DNA from: Planctomycetales bacterium
Lineage (GTDB): Bacteria > Planctomycetota > Planctomycetia > Isosphaerales > Isosphaeraceae
Assembly (NCBI GenBank): GCA_027449865.1
Contig: DAIDKV010000123.1
Location: 1-58,320 of the forward strand
Direction: 5' to 3'
DNA length: 58,320 nt
A program made the translations under genes and the position numbers. Below the pieces are notes generated by a model. It made no database searches. It was not told where the DNA came from and worked only from the letters and a program-made list of their open reading frames with translations. Every line of letters begins with the position of its first letter. Within the stretch, counting starts at the first letter, position 1. Positions 33,294 through 43,040 of the stretch are shown here, piece after piece.

Positions 33294-34316
33294 TTAAAGG
33301 GCGCTTCGGAAGTAGATCACGTCGCCATCCTTGACGATGTAATCCTTTCCTTCGAGGCGCTGCAGGTGCCTGGCCTTGGCCTCCTTGATGGATCCGGCCT
33401 GACGAAGTTCCTCGAACGCCGTGACCTCGGCGCGAATGAATCCGCGGGCGAGGTCGGTGTGGATTTTCCCGGCCGCCTCGACGGCGTTCGATCCCCGTTC
33501 GAGGTTCCAGCCGCGCACCTCGGGCTCGCCCGCCGTGAAATATGTGATGATCCCGACCGCGTCATAGGCGGCCCGGATGATCCGATCGCGGCCGAGGTCG
33601 GTGATCCCGAGGTCGGCCATGAATCCCGCCCGCTCCTCGGCATCGAGCTGGGAGAGTTCGAGCTCGAGCTTGGCGTCGATCGAGAGCGCCTCCGGAGCGA
33701 GGGCACGCAGGGCGTCCGGGAGGCCGGCATCCTGGGGCCCGTTCAGAACGACGACCTGCGGCTTGTCGGTCAGTATGCCGAAGGAGCGAATCGGCTTTTT
33801 TTCCTCGTCGCTCAGTCCCATTGAGGCGACCGTCTGTCCCTGTTCGAGCGTCGCCTGGATCGATTTGACGAGCTCCAGCTCCTTGAGCTGGGCTTCGCGA
33901 TCGGGGCGGGGCTTTTTGACGCTGGCCTCCAGCCGCTCGACGCGGTTGGTGATCACGCCGAGGTCGGCAAAGTGCATTTCCTCGCGGAAGCTGGTCAGCT
34001 CGGCGGCGGGGTCGCCTCCGGCGAATCCGGCCAGGACGATCAGCAGGGCATCCCCCTCGCGGATCAGGGCCAGACGCTGGGGATTGTCGGCGTGAGAGCC
34101 GGCCAGCAGCCCCGGCGTGTCGAGGAACTCGACCGTCGCCGGAGTGATTTTCTTTGGCTGGTGAAGTTCGGCGAGGAAATTCAGTCGAGGGTCCGAGAGT
34201 GTCGCGACCCCAACCTGCCCCGAATGGATCTTGCCCGGGTCCGGCCGCGCCCCGGTCAGGAGCTCGAACAGCGTGCTCTTGCCGCTTCCGGCGAACCCGA
34301 CGATTCCGACTCGCAT
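33294..34316 (-). CDS. YchF-like GTPase/ATPase with TGS domain
   Basis: A 340-residue P-loop NTPase of the Obg/YchF group. The G1 motif is 'GFAGSGKST' (7-15) and the switch II motif is 'FLDTPGLLAG'. A helical insertion carries the coiled-coil segment 'RVERLEASVKKPRP'. The C-terminal TGS/DUF933 domain reads 'AAGKIHTDLARGFIRAEV ... RLEGKDYIVKDGDVIYF', nearly canonical for YchF. It differs from standard YchF (GlpNvGKSTLFnalT), so it looks like a divergent paralog. A ribosome-associated, stress-related role is inferred from YchF. The ATG at 34316 has a GGGAG site; an upstream TTG is less likely. Confidence 0.82.
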   Translation of the reverse strand: MRVGIVGFAGSGKSTLFELLTGARPDPGKIHSGQVGVATLSDPRLNFLAELHQPKKITPATVEFLDTPGLLAGSHADNPQRLALIREGDALLIVLAGFAGGDPAAELTSFREEMHFADLGVITNRVERLEASVKKPRPDREAQLKELELVKSIQATLEQGQTVASMGLSDEEKKPIRSFGILTDKPQVVVLNGPQDAGLPDALRALAPEALSIDAKLELELSQLDAEERAGFMADLGITDLGRDRIIRAAYDAVGIITYFTAGEPEVRGWNLERGSNAVEAAGKIHTDLARGFIRAEVTAFEELRQAGSIKEAKARHLQRLEGKDYIVKDGDVIYFRSAL

Positions 34317-34418
34317 CGTGTCTCCCGTGCTCAAGAATCCTGGATTCGACGTCCGTCCTTCGAGGCGATTCTTGATCCGGAATCCCGTCCGGATCGAGGC
34401 GGCCTGGCTGGGTGGGGA

Positions 34419-36680
34419 TTATCCGTTCCCGGCCAGGCTGGCTTCCAGCGCATCGAGGCGGGCATCCAGTTCTCGGAGTGAAGCCGGGTCGAGCTCCAGG
34501 TGCCCGAACCGGACCCGATAAAAAGCCTCGACGACCTGTTGCGGGACGTCGACGACCGACGGCCCGGATTGGCCCCGGTTCGAGAGCATCCGGGATGCCC
34601 TCACGGCAAACTCGGCCTGGGTTTCGGCCGGTGTCCGGTCGAGCTCCAACCGAGAGAGAAGCTGAGAAAGGCGGCGATAGAAGAGAATTCCCGCGGTCAG
34701 CGAGTCCTCATCCTCCCGCGGCCCTCGGAGCCAGTTCAGAAGGCGCCGGCTGATCCAGAGGGCCAGTTGCACCAGCCCAGCCAGGATCACCAGCACCAGA
34801 AAGGTCACCAAAAAACCGCGAATGCTGATGAATGAGCCAACGTCCTGGAAGGTGAACAGGAAGCCGAGTCCCTTCCTCGCGAGCCGCCAGAGTTGGAGAT
34901 ATTTCTCGCGCATCCACTGGAGCATCTGCTTCATCGGCGTGTAGAGGAGGCGGTTCTGACGCTCTCCGTCGTAGCCGACGATGTAGAAGACCCAGACGTG
35001 TCGGATGGTATCGGTGAAGGGTCGAAATGTCCCAGCGATCCCGCCGACCTGCGCCACGGACTGATCGCGCTCGAGTCCGGGAGTGGGATCCAGGGTGATC
35101 CAGTAGGGTTGACCTTCCCGATCCCGTCCGAGGTAAGCCTCGACCCAGCTATGAGCGTGTTTCTGGCGAACGTTCATGGTCTGGGTCAGGTTGTTCCAGT
35201 CTCCTCCCTTGAAGCCGTTGACGAGCCGGGTTGGGATGTCGATGGATCGGAGCAGGAGGGCCAGTGCGCTCGCGTAATATTCGCAGTGGCCTTCTTTTCG
35301 ATTGACGAGGAAGTCCAGGACCGGGTCAAGGTTGGGATCCACTCGCTCCATCCGGAGCGAGTAGGTGAACACCCCCGAATCGCGGAGGTACGACTCAAGC
35401 GCCCGGGCCCGTTTTTTGATGCCGTCCGGCCCCTCCGCGGAGATCCGGCCGACCACCGATTCAGCGATCGGGCGGAGTCGTTCGCGGAGTGACGGCGAGA
35501 TCGCGGTCAGGTACTCGTTATGGACGGTGTCGGGCGGATTCTCGCCAAGCTGGATACCGTCAGGGTTGGGATCGGAGAGGACGATGTAGTCGTACGAGCC
35601 GACCCGTTGATCGGGGCGCTGGAGCGTTCCGTCCATCGGGTTGAGGTAAGGAGGAAGTCGCGAGATCGAGTGGGTTCCGGCGTCGGTCGATCGGATCGGA
35701 CGGATGGCGAAGAGCGTGGTCGAGTCGTTGGCCTCGAGTTTGATCTTCTGGCGAAGCACGTCTGGCGGCAGCGGCCGGACCGGAAAACCGACGTACATTT
35801 GCGAGCTTCGACGACTCTGGCGACGCCATCGACCCCGCTCATACCGAATCATCGTGACGCCTCGCCAGAGCGGTTCGGCGACGGGTTGAATCGTCTTGCC
35901 GTCGCGGTCGGTGAACTCGACGGTCATCACGACGGTATCGTTCTCGAGAATCTCTCCGAACTGGCCGAGGGTGACCTCCTCATCGAAGCCGGTGAGATGC
36001 TGAGCCATCTGGTTGCCGGGCTGTGATCGGGTCGCGCCCGCCTGGCGGGGGAGGGTCAGGAAGATCAAGCCGCCGAGGGCGAGGGTCGAGGCGAGCACCC
36101 GGGTCGTGGAGAGAACATAGGGGACGTCGATCAGTCCGTTATAAGGGTCGACCGCCTCGGCCTGAAGGATCGGGGAGGGGACCACTGCCGAGAGGTCGCG
36201 GAACCGCTGCGCCTCGCGCTGGAGGAAAAACTGTCCGAGGACCCAGATCGCGAGCATCGCCCAGAGAAAGAGCCAGATTCCGACTCGATCTCCCTGGCTG
36301 ACCACCGATCCGATCAGGACCTCGATGAGCCCGATGAGAAAGAGGAACCAGTCGTAAGTGGCTGTCTTGCCGAGGGCATAGATGATCAACTGGAGATAGA
36401 CCAGCCAGTGCCCCAGCGCTCGGACGAGTTGGGTTTCGTCGAGCTGAGACTCGTAATAGAGCAGGAGCAGGGTGAGGAGTGCCAGGACATTGGCGAATGG
36501 GCGGGGAAGGGCGAGGCTGGGTTTTCGGTCGACCGTAAACAGTGCGGCGAGCCCGGCGATGCCGACGAAGGCGGGGAAGAGCTGGAAGATCCGGGTTTCG
36601 CCGATGTCGCCGCTGAGGGCGTTGGTCGAGACGGTCAGCATCAGGTACAGGCTGGCCCTGTAGATGAAATAGCTATTCAC
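34419..36680 (-). CDS. Transglutaminase-like membrane protein (DUF3488-TGase)
   Basis: A 753-residue protein with about six N-terminal transmembrane helices (to about residue 215), a periplasmic transglutaminase-like domain and one further helix near 635. The papain-like triad is visible: Cys466 in 'KEGHCEYYASALA', His510 in 'KHAHSWVEAY' and Asp531 in 'WITLDPTPG'. Proteins of this type act as cysteine proteases or amidases outside the membrane. Its ATG overlaps the stop of the DUF58 gene by 4 nt. With the upstream DUF58 and MoxR genes it forms the widespread MoxR/DUF58/TGase module, thought to assemble or activate an unknown envelope target. Confidence 0.92.
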   Translation of the reverse strand: MNSYFIYRASLYLMLTVSTNALSGDIGETRIFQLFPAFVGIAGLAALFTVDRKPSLALPRPFANVLALLTLLLLYYESQLDETQLVRALGHWLVYLQLIIYALGKTATYDWFLFLIGLIEVLIGSVVSQGDRVGIWLFLWAMLAIWVLGQFFLQREAQRFRDLSAVVPSPILQAEAVDPYNGLIDVPYVLSTTRVLASTLALGGLIFLTLPRQAGATRSQPGNQMAQHLTGFDEEVTLGQFGEILENDTVVMTVEFTDRDGKTIQPVAEPLWRGVTMIRYERGRWRRQSRRSSQMYVGFPVRPLPPDVLRQKIKLEANDSTTLFAIRPIRSTDAGTHSISRLPPYLNPMDGTLQRPDQRVGSYDYIVLSDPNPDGIQLGENPPDTVHNEYLTAISPSLRERLRPIAESVVGRISAEGPDGIKKRARALESYLRDSGVFTYSLRMERVDPNLDPVLDFLVNRKEGHCEYYASALALLLRSIDIPTRLVNGFKGGDWNNLTQTMNVRQKHAHSWVEAYLGRDREGQPYWITLDPTPGLERDQSVAQVGGIAGTFRPFTDTIRHVWVFYIVGYDGERQNRLLYTPMKQMLQWMREKYLQLWRLARKGLGFLFTFQDVGSFISIRGFLVTFLVLVILAGLVQLALWISRRLLNWLRGPREDEDSLTAGILFYRRLSQLLSRLELDRTPAETQAEFAVRASRMLSNRGQSGPSVVDVPQQVVEAFYRVRFGHLELDPASLRELDARLDALEASLAGNG

Positions 36681-38107
36681 GGCCGTTCTCCCGCTTCAGA
36701 GCCGTTGAGTTTCGGGACGGGAGTTCGGGAGTTTTCTTCCCTGGAGTCGTCGGATGCCGTGCCCTGTCGTCGGGCCGCGGCTGCGCCTCGGGCCAGTCCG
36801 GCGGCAACGGGCCGTTGCTGGATCAGGTTCTGAGCGGCCTGGTCGTCGTGCTGGAAGAGCGGAAGGAGGTCTCCCTGGGTGGCGTTCAGCAGGGAGATCC
36901 GCCCGGCGATCCCGCGAGCCGCGGTCCCCGCGAGACGCTTCGATCGTTCGGCCTCCTCGGCGAGGTTGAGTGGTCGCGTCGAGATCACGATGACGATCGC
37001 CTCGCGGAGGATGGCGGGCGGAAGGATATCGAGCAGTTCGGCCAGGCCTCCTTCGCTTGTGGAGCGAAGGATCGCCAGTTGTTCGAGCAACTCGTGGAGG
37101 AGCTTCACGGATGCTGGTCCGTGCCGGACACCTGGCGCGGGGCCTGTCCAACCGAGCAATAATCGGCGTCCCTGGTGGCGGCAAGTCTCAAGGCAGACGC
37201 TGGCCGCGAAGGAGATGGCCTGCTCGACGGCCTCGCGCTGCTCGTTGGTCGCCTTGGTTCTCGGCAGCCAGGGATCCACGAGAATCGCGAGGTCCTGCTC
37301 GTTCTGCTGCTCGAATTCCTTGACCATCAGCTCGCCCCGGCGCGCTGAGGTCCGCCAGTGAATCCATCGGGGGCTATCGCCCGACCGGTAATCGCGCAGG
37401 CCGTGATACTCGATCTGCTGTGCGGATCGGTCGTGCCGCTGTCCGCGGCGGTTTTCGCTGGCCTGTCGCTGAAGCAGCATCCAACGGCGGCTCAACTGAC
37501 CGATCCGAGGATAAACGATCAGTTCATCGACGAGAGGGACGGTCACGCGATGCTCGACGATTCCGAACGGCGATCGGGTGCCGATGTCGAGGTCGCGGAA
37601 TCGATACCGGCCGCGTCGGGGGCTTGGGCATTGCCACTGCTGTCGCACACGCTCCAGCCCGGGCACTCTGGGGAAGAAGACACGAGGGATGATCGTGGTG
37701 GCGCCCGGGACGGTCCGATCGGAGGGGACCAGGGAATCCTCGATGAAGAGGGCCAGGGCGGTCGTCCATCGCCGGCCGCTTTCCAGCGCGTAGTCAATGA
37801 CCAGGGGGTCGCCCGAGAAGACATAGCCCGGCGCCCGGCGGACGACGCTAAGTCTTCGAAGCATCGATCGGCCGCCGAAGATCGAGGCCATGAATGGGCC
37901 GGCCGCCAGTGTGAAAACGAGGAGGATCAGGTTGACCTGCTGGATCAGTCCGGCGAGCAGAAGCGTGAGAGCCAGGAGGAAATAGAAGAAGCCCTCGCGC
38001 GTGAGGATCGATCGCTCGGTCGGTCCGAGGGCTCCGAGCAGACTCCTCGCCAGTCGACGGAGCCGCCCCGATCCCAGGCGGATGGCGGACCTCTCTTCGA
38101 CGTTCAT
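36677..38107 (-). CDS. DUF58 domain-containing membrane protein
   Basis: A 476-residue protein with two membrane helices near residues 40-90 ('GFFYFLLALTLLLAGLIQQV'). The cytoplasmic DUF58 region carries the hallmark 'GLRDYRSGDSPRWIHWRTSA ... ELMVKEFEQQ' and a von Willebrand A-like fold ('LAILVDPWLP'). The C-terminus is Ala/Arg-rich. DUF58 proteins act with MoxR AAA+ ATPases, which may remodel them. It lies 30 nt after moxR and overlaps the transglutaminase gene by ATGA, so all three are one operon. A GGGAGG site precedes the ATG. Confidence 0.92.
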   Translation of the reverse strand: MNVEERSAIRLGSGRLRRLARSLLGALGPTERSILTREGFFYFLLALTLLLAGLIQQVNLILLVFTLAAGPFMASIFGGRSMLRRLSVVRRAPGYVFSGDPLVIDYALESGRRWTTALALFIEDSLVPSDRTVPGATTIIPRVFFPRVPGLERVRQQWQCPSPRRGRYRFRDLDIGTRSPFGIVEHRVTVPLVDELIVYPRIGQLSRRWMLLQRQASENRRGQRHDRSAQQIEYHGLRDYRSGDSPRWIHWRTSARRGELMVKEFEQQNEQDLAILVDPWLPRTKATNEQREAVEQAISFAASVCLETCRHQGRRLLLGWTGPAPGVRHGPASVKLLHELLEQLAILRSTSEGGLAELLDILPPAILREAIVIVISTRPLNLAEEAERSKRLAGTAARGIAGRISLLNATQGDLLPLFQHDDQAAQNLIQQRPVAAGLARGAAAARRQGTASDDSREENSRTPVPKLNGSEAGERP

Positions 38108-38137
38108 CGTCGCCTCCCATCGGGGGCCGTGTCGAAC

Positions 38138-39115
<978 letters not shown>

Positions 39116-39169
39116 GCGTTCCACTCGGGCTACGGTGCGTCGTTGGTGGCGCCGGATGTAAGACGGGAT

Positions 39170-39199
39170 AGTATAAACTTAATGAGGCGGCGAATCCAA
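39170..39199 (-). promoter_or_regulatory. Sigma70-type promoter of the moxR operon
   Basis: On the minus strand, TTGGAT (complement of 39194-39199) and TATACT (complement of 39170-39175) are spaced by 18 nt, close to consensus. A start site near 39163 would give a leader of about 48 nt to the moxR ATG. It lies in the divergent gap with the glycosyltransferase gene. Confidence 0.6.
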
Positions 39200-39230
39200 C
39201 GGCCGGTCGGGGCAACGGAAGAAGCCGACC

Positions 39231-40376
39231 ATGAGCCGTGACCACTGGAGCCGCGAGCGGGGGCAGTTGATGGGTGAATCGGAAGCCCCTCTCTTTGAGA
39301 AAGGCGAGGGAAAACGGGTCTTGATCCTCGCCGGACGCCTGGGACGTCACGATGGGCGATGGCCGCTGGCCTCCTGGCTCGATCGACTGGAAAGTCGGGG
39401 GTTTCAGATCCAGCTTCTCTGTCTTTCGCGGGGGAACGTGTTGACGGAGGACGTTCGCGTCTTTGAGCTGCCGGCACTGGGAAATCGATGGTCCCGGGGA
39501 TGGGCGGTCCGATCGCTTTGGTCGGAGGAGGGGCTCCGACGTCCGGATCTGATCCACTCGGTCCATGATGAGATGAGCGAGCCGGCCCTTTTGATCGCGG
39601 AGGCATCGAAGCTCCCGTATCTTCAGTCGGTTGCGGACTTCCGAACTCTGGAGCGAGGGCTTCGGCTGAGCCGGCGTTGGTGCCGGAAGCTCATCGCGAT
39701 CCGACCAGATCTGGCCGTCGGTCTGATCGAGCAGTTGTGCCTTCCGGAATCGCGCGTCGAGGTGATCGCGCCGGGAATCGCGTTGCCGGATGAGGCGGGG
39801 CACGAGCGGATGGAGGACCGGTTGCCCGTGATCGGGGCGAGCGGCCCCTTTGACGATCCGTCGGGGTTGTTCGTCTTCCTTGAGGCCGCCCACCGAATTC
39901 TGGAGGCAGGCCGCGACGCCGAATTTGTCATCGCCGGTCCAGGAGCCGGCCAGGCGGAGCTTCGTCAGCATGCTCAGAGCCTCCGGATCACCGAGCGGGT
40001 CACGGTTGCCGATTTCCCCTCGGTAGGCGCCGACTACTGGTCGGTCATGGATATCTACTGTCAGCCCTCGGTCGCCTCGAATGCTGGGGTGCCGCTTTTG
40101 CAGGCGATGGCGCACGCGGTTCCCTGTGTCGCCACCGCGGTATCAGGGCTTCGCGGATTGATCGAGCCCGGTCAGAGCGGAATCGTCGTGCCCTTCGCCA
40201 ATCCCAGAGCGCTTGAGGAGGCCATCGTGGGGTTGCTCGACCGTCCGGAGGAGGCCAGGCGCCTCGGACAAAACGCTCGCGATCGCGTCCGGCTGCTCTT
40301 CGATCCCGAGGCCGAGGTCGATCGCCTGGCCAGGCTCTATGTCGAGATTCTCCGCCCGAAGGCTGCCTCGGCCTGA
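39231..40376 (+). CDS. GT4-like glycosyltransferase with degenerate EX7E motif
   Basis: A 381-residue GT-B-fold protein. The C-terminal half has the Rossmann-like nucleotide-sugar region ('DRLPVIGASGPFDDPSGLFV', 'AEFVIAGPGAGQAELRQHAQ'), typical of GT4/GT1 enzymes. The usual E-x7-E catalytic motif is replaced by 'SNAGVPLLQAMAH', with both glutamates missing, so the activity may be altered. The N-terminal acceptor domain is short. The start has a GGAAGAAG site. It is divergent from moxR, about 1.8 kb from the polysaccharide locus and on the opposite strand, so a shared pathway is possible but not shown. Confidence 0.75.
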   Translation: MSRDHWSRERGQLMGESEAPLFEKGEGKRVLILAGRLGRHDGRWPLASWLDRLESRGFQIQLLCLSRGNVLTEDVRVFELPALGNRWSRGWAVRSLWSEEGLRRPDLIHSVHDEMSEPALLIAEASKLPYLQSVADFRTLERGLRLSRRWCRKLIAIRPDLAVGLIEQLCLPESRVEVIAPGIALPDEAGHERMEDRLPVIGASGPFDDPSGLFVFLEAAHRILEAGRDAEFVIAGPGAGQAELRQHAQSLRITERVTVADFPSVGADYWSVMDIYCQPSVASNAGVPLLQAMAHAVPCVATAVSGLRGLIEPGQSGIVVPFANPRALEEAIVGLLDRPEEARRLGQNARDRVRLLFDPEAEVDRLARLYVEILRPKAASA

Positions 40377-40747
40377 GGCTCTCGGAAAATCCGAGCCGGC
40401 GATGGCACGCCCCGGCTCGGATTGGGCATGAGAGTCACGGATGATGCCCGACGAGTTGAGGACGTCGCGGCGGGAAACGATCGAATGATTCGATCCGCCC
40501 TGCTTCGGCCAGTGATCCTCGTGCCGGACCGCTCGAACCCCCCGGAATCCTTTCCCGACCCGCCGAATCCCGAGGGCTTGACCAGGCCCAAGAATCGGCA
40601 GAGAAGGTCAAGTTTCCTCAAGGGTTTGAACGATCCTGCCGATCCAACTCAACGAAACGTCTATTCTCGCCGGGAGCCACGAAGGCCGGTCAGGATGACC
40701 GGCCGGAATTCGCCGATGGGGTCGGGCGTTTCGCCCAGGGAGGGGCC
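40377..40747. other. 371-bp intergenic region with hairpin
   Basis: No gene seen. An inverted repeat of 12 bp (40388-40399 with 40412-40423, 12-nt loop) lies 11 bp after the glycosyltransferase stop and may end its transcript, though no T-run follows on the plus strand. Confidence 0.5.
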
Positions 40748-42037
40748 ATGTTCGCGAAGGATGACGCTGGTCGGAACGGGAACGTGGGATCGCGACGCCG
40801 CGCGAAGTTCCTTGGTACGGTCGAGGAGGTCGAAGGGCGGGTTCTTCTCTCGTGGGCCCATCACGCCCATTTTGCTCGAAGAGCAGAATTCCTGGTTCAT
40901 CGTGGCCATCATCCGGGGATAGCCGCGGTCAATAATCACTGGCGAATCCTTCGGCGAGAGCTTTCTCCGGCTGTGCTCGGACTGACGACCGGGATGGGGA
41001 CTGGCACCACGGGCCAGCAGGGTCCGACCAGCGGAACCCAGGGCGGATATGGCCATCACCACGGTCGGTTCCGGATGAGAGCCACGGCCATGGCCTCGAT
41101 CGGCAACTCGCCGACCATTGAGGTTCGGCCCGTGATCAACGTGGATCCGTCGATCAACGGCGGGTCGTCGGGCACCTCGACCTCGTCCACCACGACGACC
41201 TCTTCCGCGGGCACCAGCACGCCCATGCCGACCCCGACGCCCACGCCCACGCCCAACCCGACGCCCACGCCCACGCCCAGCACGACGCCGGCCCCGACGC
41301 CCACGCCGACCGCCACGTCGAATTCGAATCCCTCTTCGACCCCACAGAACGGAGTGAGCACGGGGGGAGCGGCGAACTGGTGGACCGGCATCTCGACCGG
41401 AACCACGGCGGCGACGCCGACACCAACCCCATCGCCGACGCCCGCCCCGACACCCACTCCTAGCCCGACCTCCACCGGTGGCGCCACGGCCACGACCACG
41501 ACCTCTTCCACCACGTCGGCCGGTTCGAGTGGCTCAACAGCGACGGCAACCACCGGTAGCAACTCGTCCACGTCGTCGGGCAACGGCTCGAACACCTCGG
41601 CGCCCTCGACGGGAGCAGCGAGCAGCGGCACCGGGTCGAGCACCAACACGAACCCGACCCCCACCGGAACGACGAACGCGCAGGGCTCGGGCTCGAACAC
41701 CGCGAGCACCGGCGCCGGCAGCACAGCCTCCGGACAGAGTTCCAGCGGCAACGGCAGCAATCAGTCGAACAGTCAGAGTCCGGCGGGAACCTCGACACCA
41801 ACTCCGTCATCCACGGATACCGGGACGGCGTCCACGACGACCTCGTCGGGAGGGTCGGCCCAGGTCGGCGCGGGCTCGGGCGGGACCGCGGGGACGACGA
41901 CCTCGACCGGCTCGACGGCCAACACCGGCCAGGACGGATCGAGCAACACGACGACGACATCCTCAACGACCTCGACGGCCAGCAACGGCGGGTCGAGCCA
42001 GACGAATTCCTCGACCACCAGCCATGCCGGAGGATGA
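40748..42037 (+). CDS. Pro/Thr/Ser-rich surface protein with planctomycete LLS-type signature
   Basis: A 429-residue protein that is almost entirely low complexity after residue 120. The N-terminus holds a basic stretch and '[11 protein letters not shown]' (about 26-36), a version of the LE-x-R-x-LLS signature found near the start of many planctomycete exported proteins. A short His-rich segment follows, then '[16 protein letters not shown]' and similar Pro-Thr tracts, and Ser/Thr/Gly/Asn-rich runs to the end. Such chains are usually extended, O-glycosylated wall-spanning linkers, yet no C-terminal binding domain follows here. A GGGAGGGG site supports the ATG. Beside it stands the glycan locus, so glycosylation by those enzymes is conceivable. 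Confidence 0.75.
   Translation: MFAKDDAGRNGNVGSRRRAKFLGTVEEVEGRVLLSWAHHAHFARRAEFLVHRGHHPGIAAVNNHWRILRRELSPAVLGLTTGMGTGTTGQQGPTSGTQGGYGHHHGRFRMRATAMASIGNSPTIEVRPVINVDPSINGGSSGTSTSSTTTTSSAGTSTPMPTPTPTPTPNPTPTPTPSTTPAPTPTPTATSNSNPSSTPQNGVSTGGAANWWTGISTGTTAATPTPTPSPTPAPTPTPSPTSTGGATATTTTSSTTSAGSSGSTATATTGSNSSTSSGNGSNTSAPSTGAASSGTGSSTNTNPTPTGTTNAQGSGSNTASTGAGSTASGQSSSGNGSNQSNSQSPAGTSTPTPSSTDTGTASTTTSSGGSAQVGAGSGGTAGTTTSTGSTANTGQDGSSNTTTTSSTTSTASNGGSSQTNSSTTSHAGG
41222..41318 (+). repeat. Pro-Thr-coding hexanucleotide-like tandem repeats
   Basis: Repeats of CCCACG/CCGACG encode alternating Pro-Thr within the surface protein; a second block occurs at about 41410-41470. Tracts like this vary in length by slippage, so alleles of different length are expected. 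Confidence 0.75.
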
Positions 42038-42062
42038 TCCCCGGAATGCGATCCGAATCGAT

Positions 42063-42108
42063 CCACGGCCGAGCTCGCGTCGAAAAGTTGGCGCGAGTTC
42101 GGCCGTGG
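42063..42108 (+). terminator. Hairpin between convergent surface-protein and FkbM genes
   Basis: A 17-bp stem with one mismatch (42063-42079 with 42092-42108) sits 25 nt after the surface-protein stop and 25 nt before the FkbM stop. The position and stability suit a bidirectional terminator. Confidence 0.65.
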
Positions 42109-42133
42109 GTCGTCGACGAATTCGGTCGCCGCC

Positions 42134-42973
42134 TCAAATGCGAGGGGCCGCCGCGAGCAACGGAGTGACCGAGGGCTCGTTGCGAGCTTCCTGCACCGGC
42201 GCGGGTGAGGTCGCCCTGGGCTCGGTCGGCAGAAAGAGGAAGCTGGCGTTGCTGCGCGGGTCGCGGAACTCGCCGAGCGAATCATCGAGTGGGATCGGCT
42301 CGTCGTGGTAGCCGCAGCTCTCCAGGAGCGCGAGAACCTCGTCTCGCGGAACGCCTGGGTGGATCTCAAGAACGAGCTTCGGTCGGGAGCGGGCGAGGGT
42401 CCATTCCATCCCGCGCAGGGCCTCGAGCTCCATTCCCTGGATGTCGATCTTGATCCCGTGGATTGTCGGATCAGGCGGGGCGATCCCGTTCCAGATGGCG
42501 TCGAGGCCGACGGCCATCACCTGCGCTGTCTCGGTCGAGTCGTCCGCAGTCAACTGCGAATCGATCATGCCGCGATCCGAGGTGAATCGGAGGATGGTCG
42601 GGGCGGGGGCATCCGAGAGCGCCAGCGGGACGGCCACCAGTTGATCGAAGCCGTTGACCTGACCGGTTCGTTCCAGGCAGGCCGCGGTCGCCAGTGCCGG
42701 CTCGAAGGCATAGACGCGGCCCGTTGGTCCCACGCGACGGCAGAGCGCGAGGCTGGTGTATCCGCAATTGGCGCCGACATCCAGCCAGGTCTCGCCGCGA
42801 CGGGCATTGGCGAGCAGCCAGTGAACGAGCCGGGGCTCAGTATAACCGCAGATGGCGGCCGGGTAGTCGTGCCAGGACGTCACGATCCGGAGCCCGCGCA
42901 GGGGGCCGCTGAGGATCCGGTGCGGGACGTGACGGCGGGGCAGCAGTCTCCTCACGATCGATTTCAGTCCCAT
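42134..42973 (-). CDS. FkbM family methyltransferase
   Basis: A 279-residue SAM-dependent methyltransferase. 'ETWLDVGANCGYTSLALCRR' is motif I of the Rossmann fold, 'GRVYAFEPALATAACLE' motif II, and 'HGIKIDIQGMELEALRG' the FkbM signature. The C-terminal tail is Pro/Ala-rich. FkbM enzymes O-methylate sugars or polyketides; next to four glycosyltransferases this one most likely methylates the glycan. It is the last gene of the polysaccharide operon, 67 nt after the preceding gene. Confidence 0.88.
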   Translation of the reverse strand: MGLKSIVRRLLPRRHVPHRILSGPLRGLRIVTSWHDYPAAICGYTEPRLVHWLLANARRGETWLDVGANCGYTSLALCRRVGPTGRVYAFEPALATAACLERTGQVNGFDQLVAVPLALSDAPAPTILRFTSDRGMIDSQLTADDSTETAQVMAVGLDAIWNGIAPPDPTIHGIKIDIQGMELEALRGMEWTLARSRPKLVLEIHPGVPRDEVLALLESCGYHDEPIPLDDSLGEFRDPRSNASFLFLPTEPRATSPAPVQEARNEPSVTPLLAAAPRI

Positions 42974-43040
42974 CGGATTCGGCCTCCGGGTTTACGTTGG
43001 GGGTTCCACACAGTGCGAGAAGGGACCGGGCCTGGATCGA

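Noticed and set aside
41222-41318. CRISPR-like regular repeats
   Set aside because: The repeats encode Pro-Thr codons in frame, are only a few bases long and have no spacers.
41056-41760. 234-codon minus-strand frame inside the Pro/Thr-rich gene
   Set aside because: It is a Val/Gly/Pro low-complexity antisense image of the repetitive plus-strand gene, which has the signature motif and the ribosome site.
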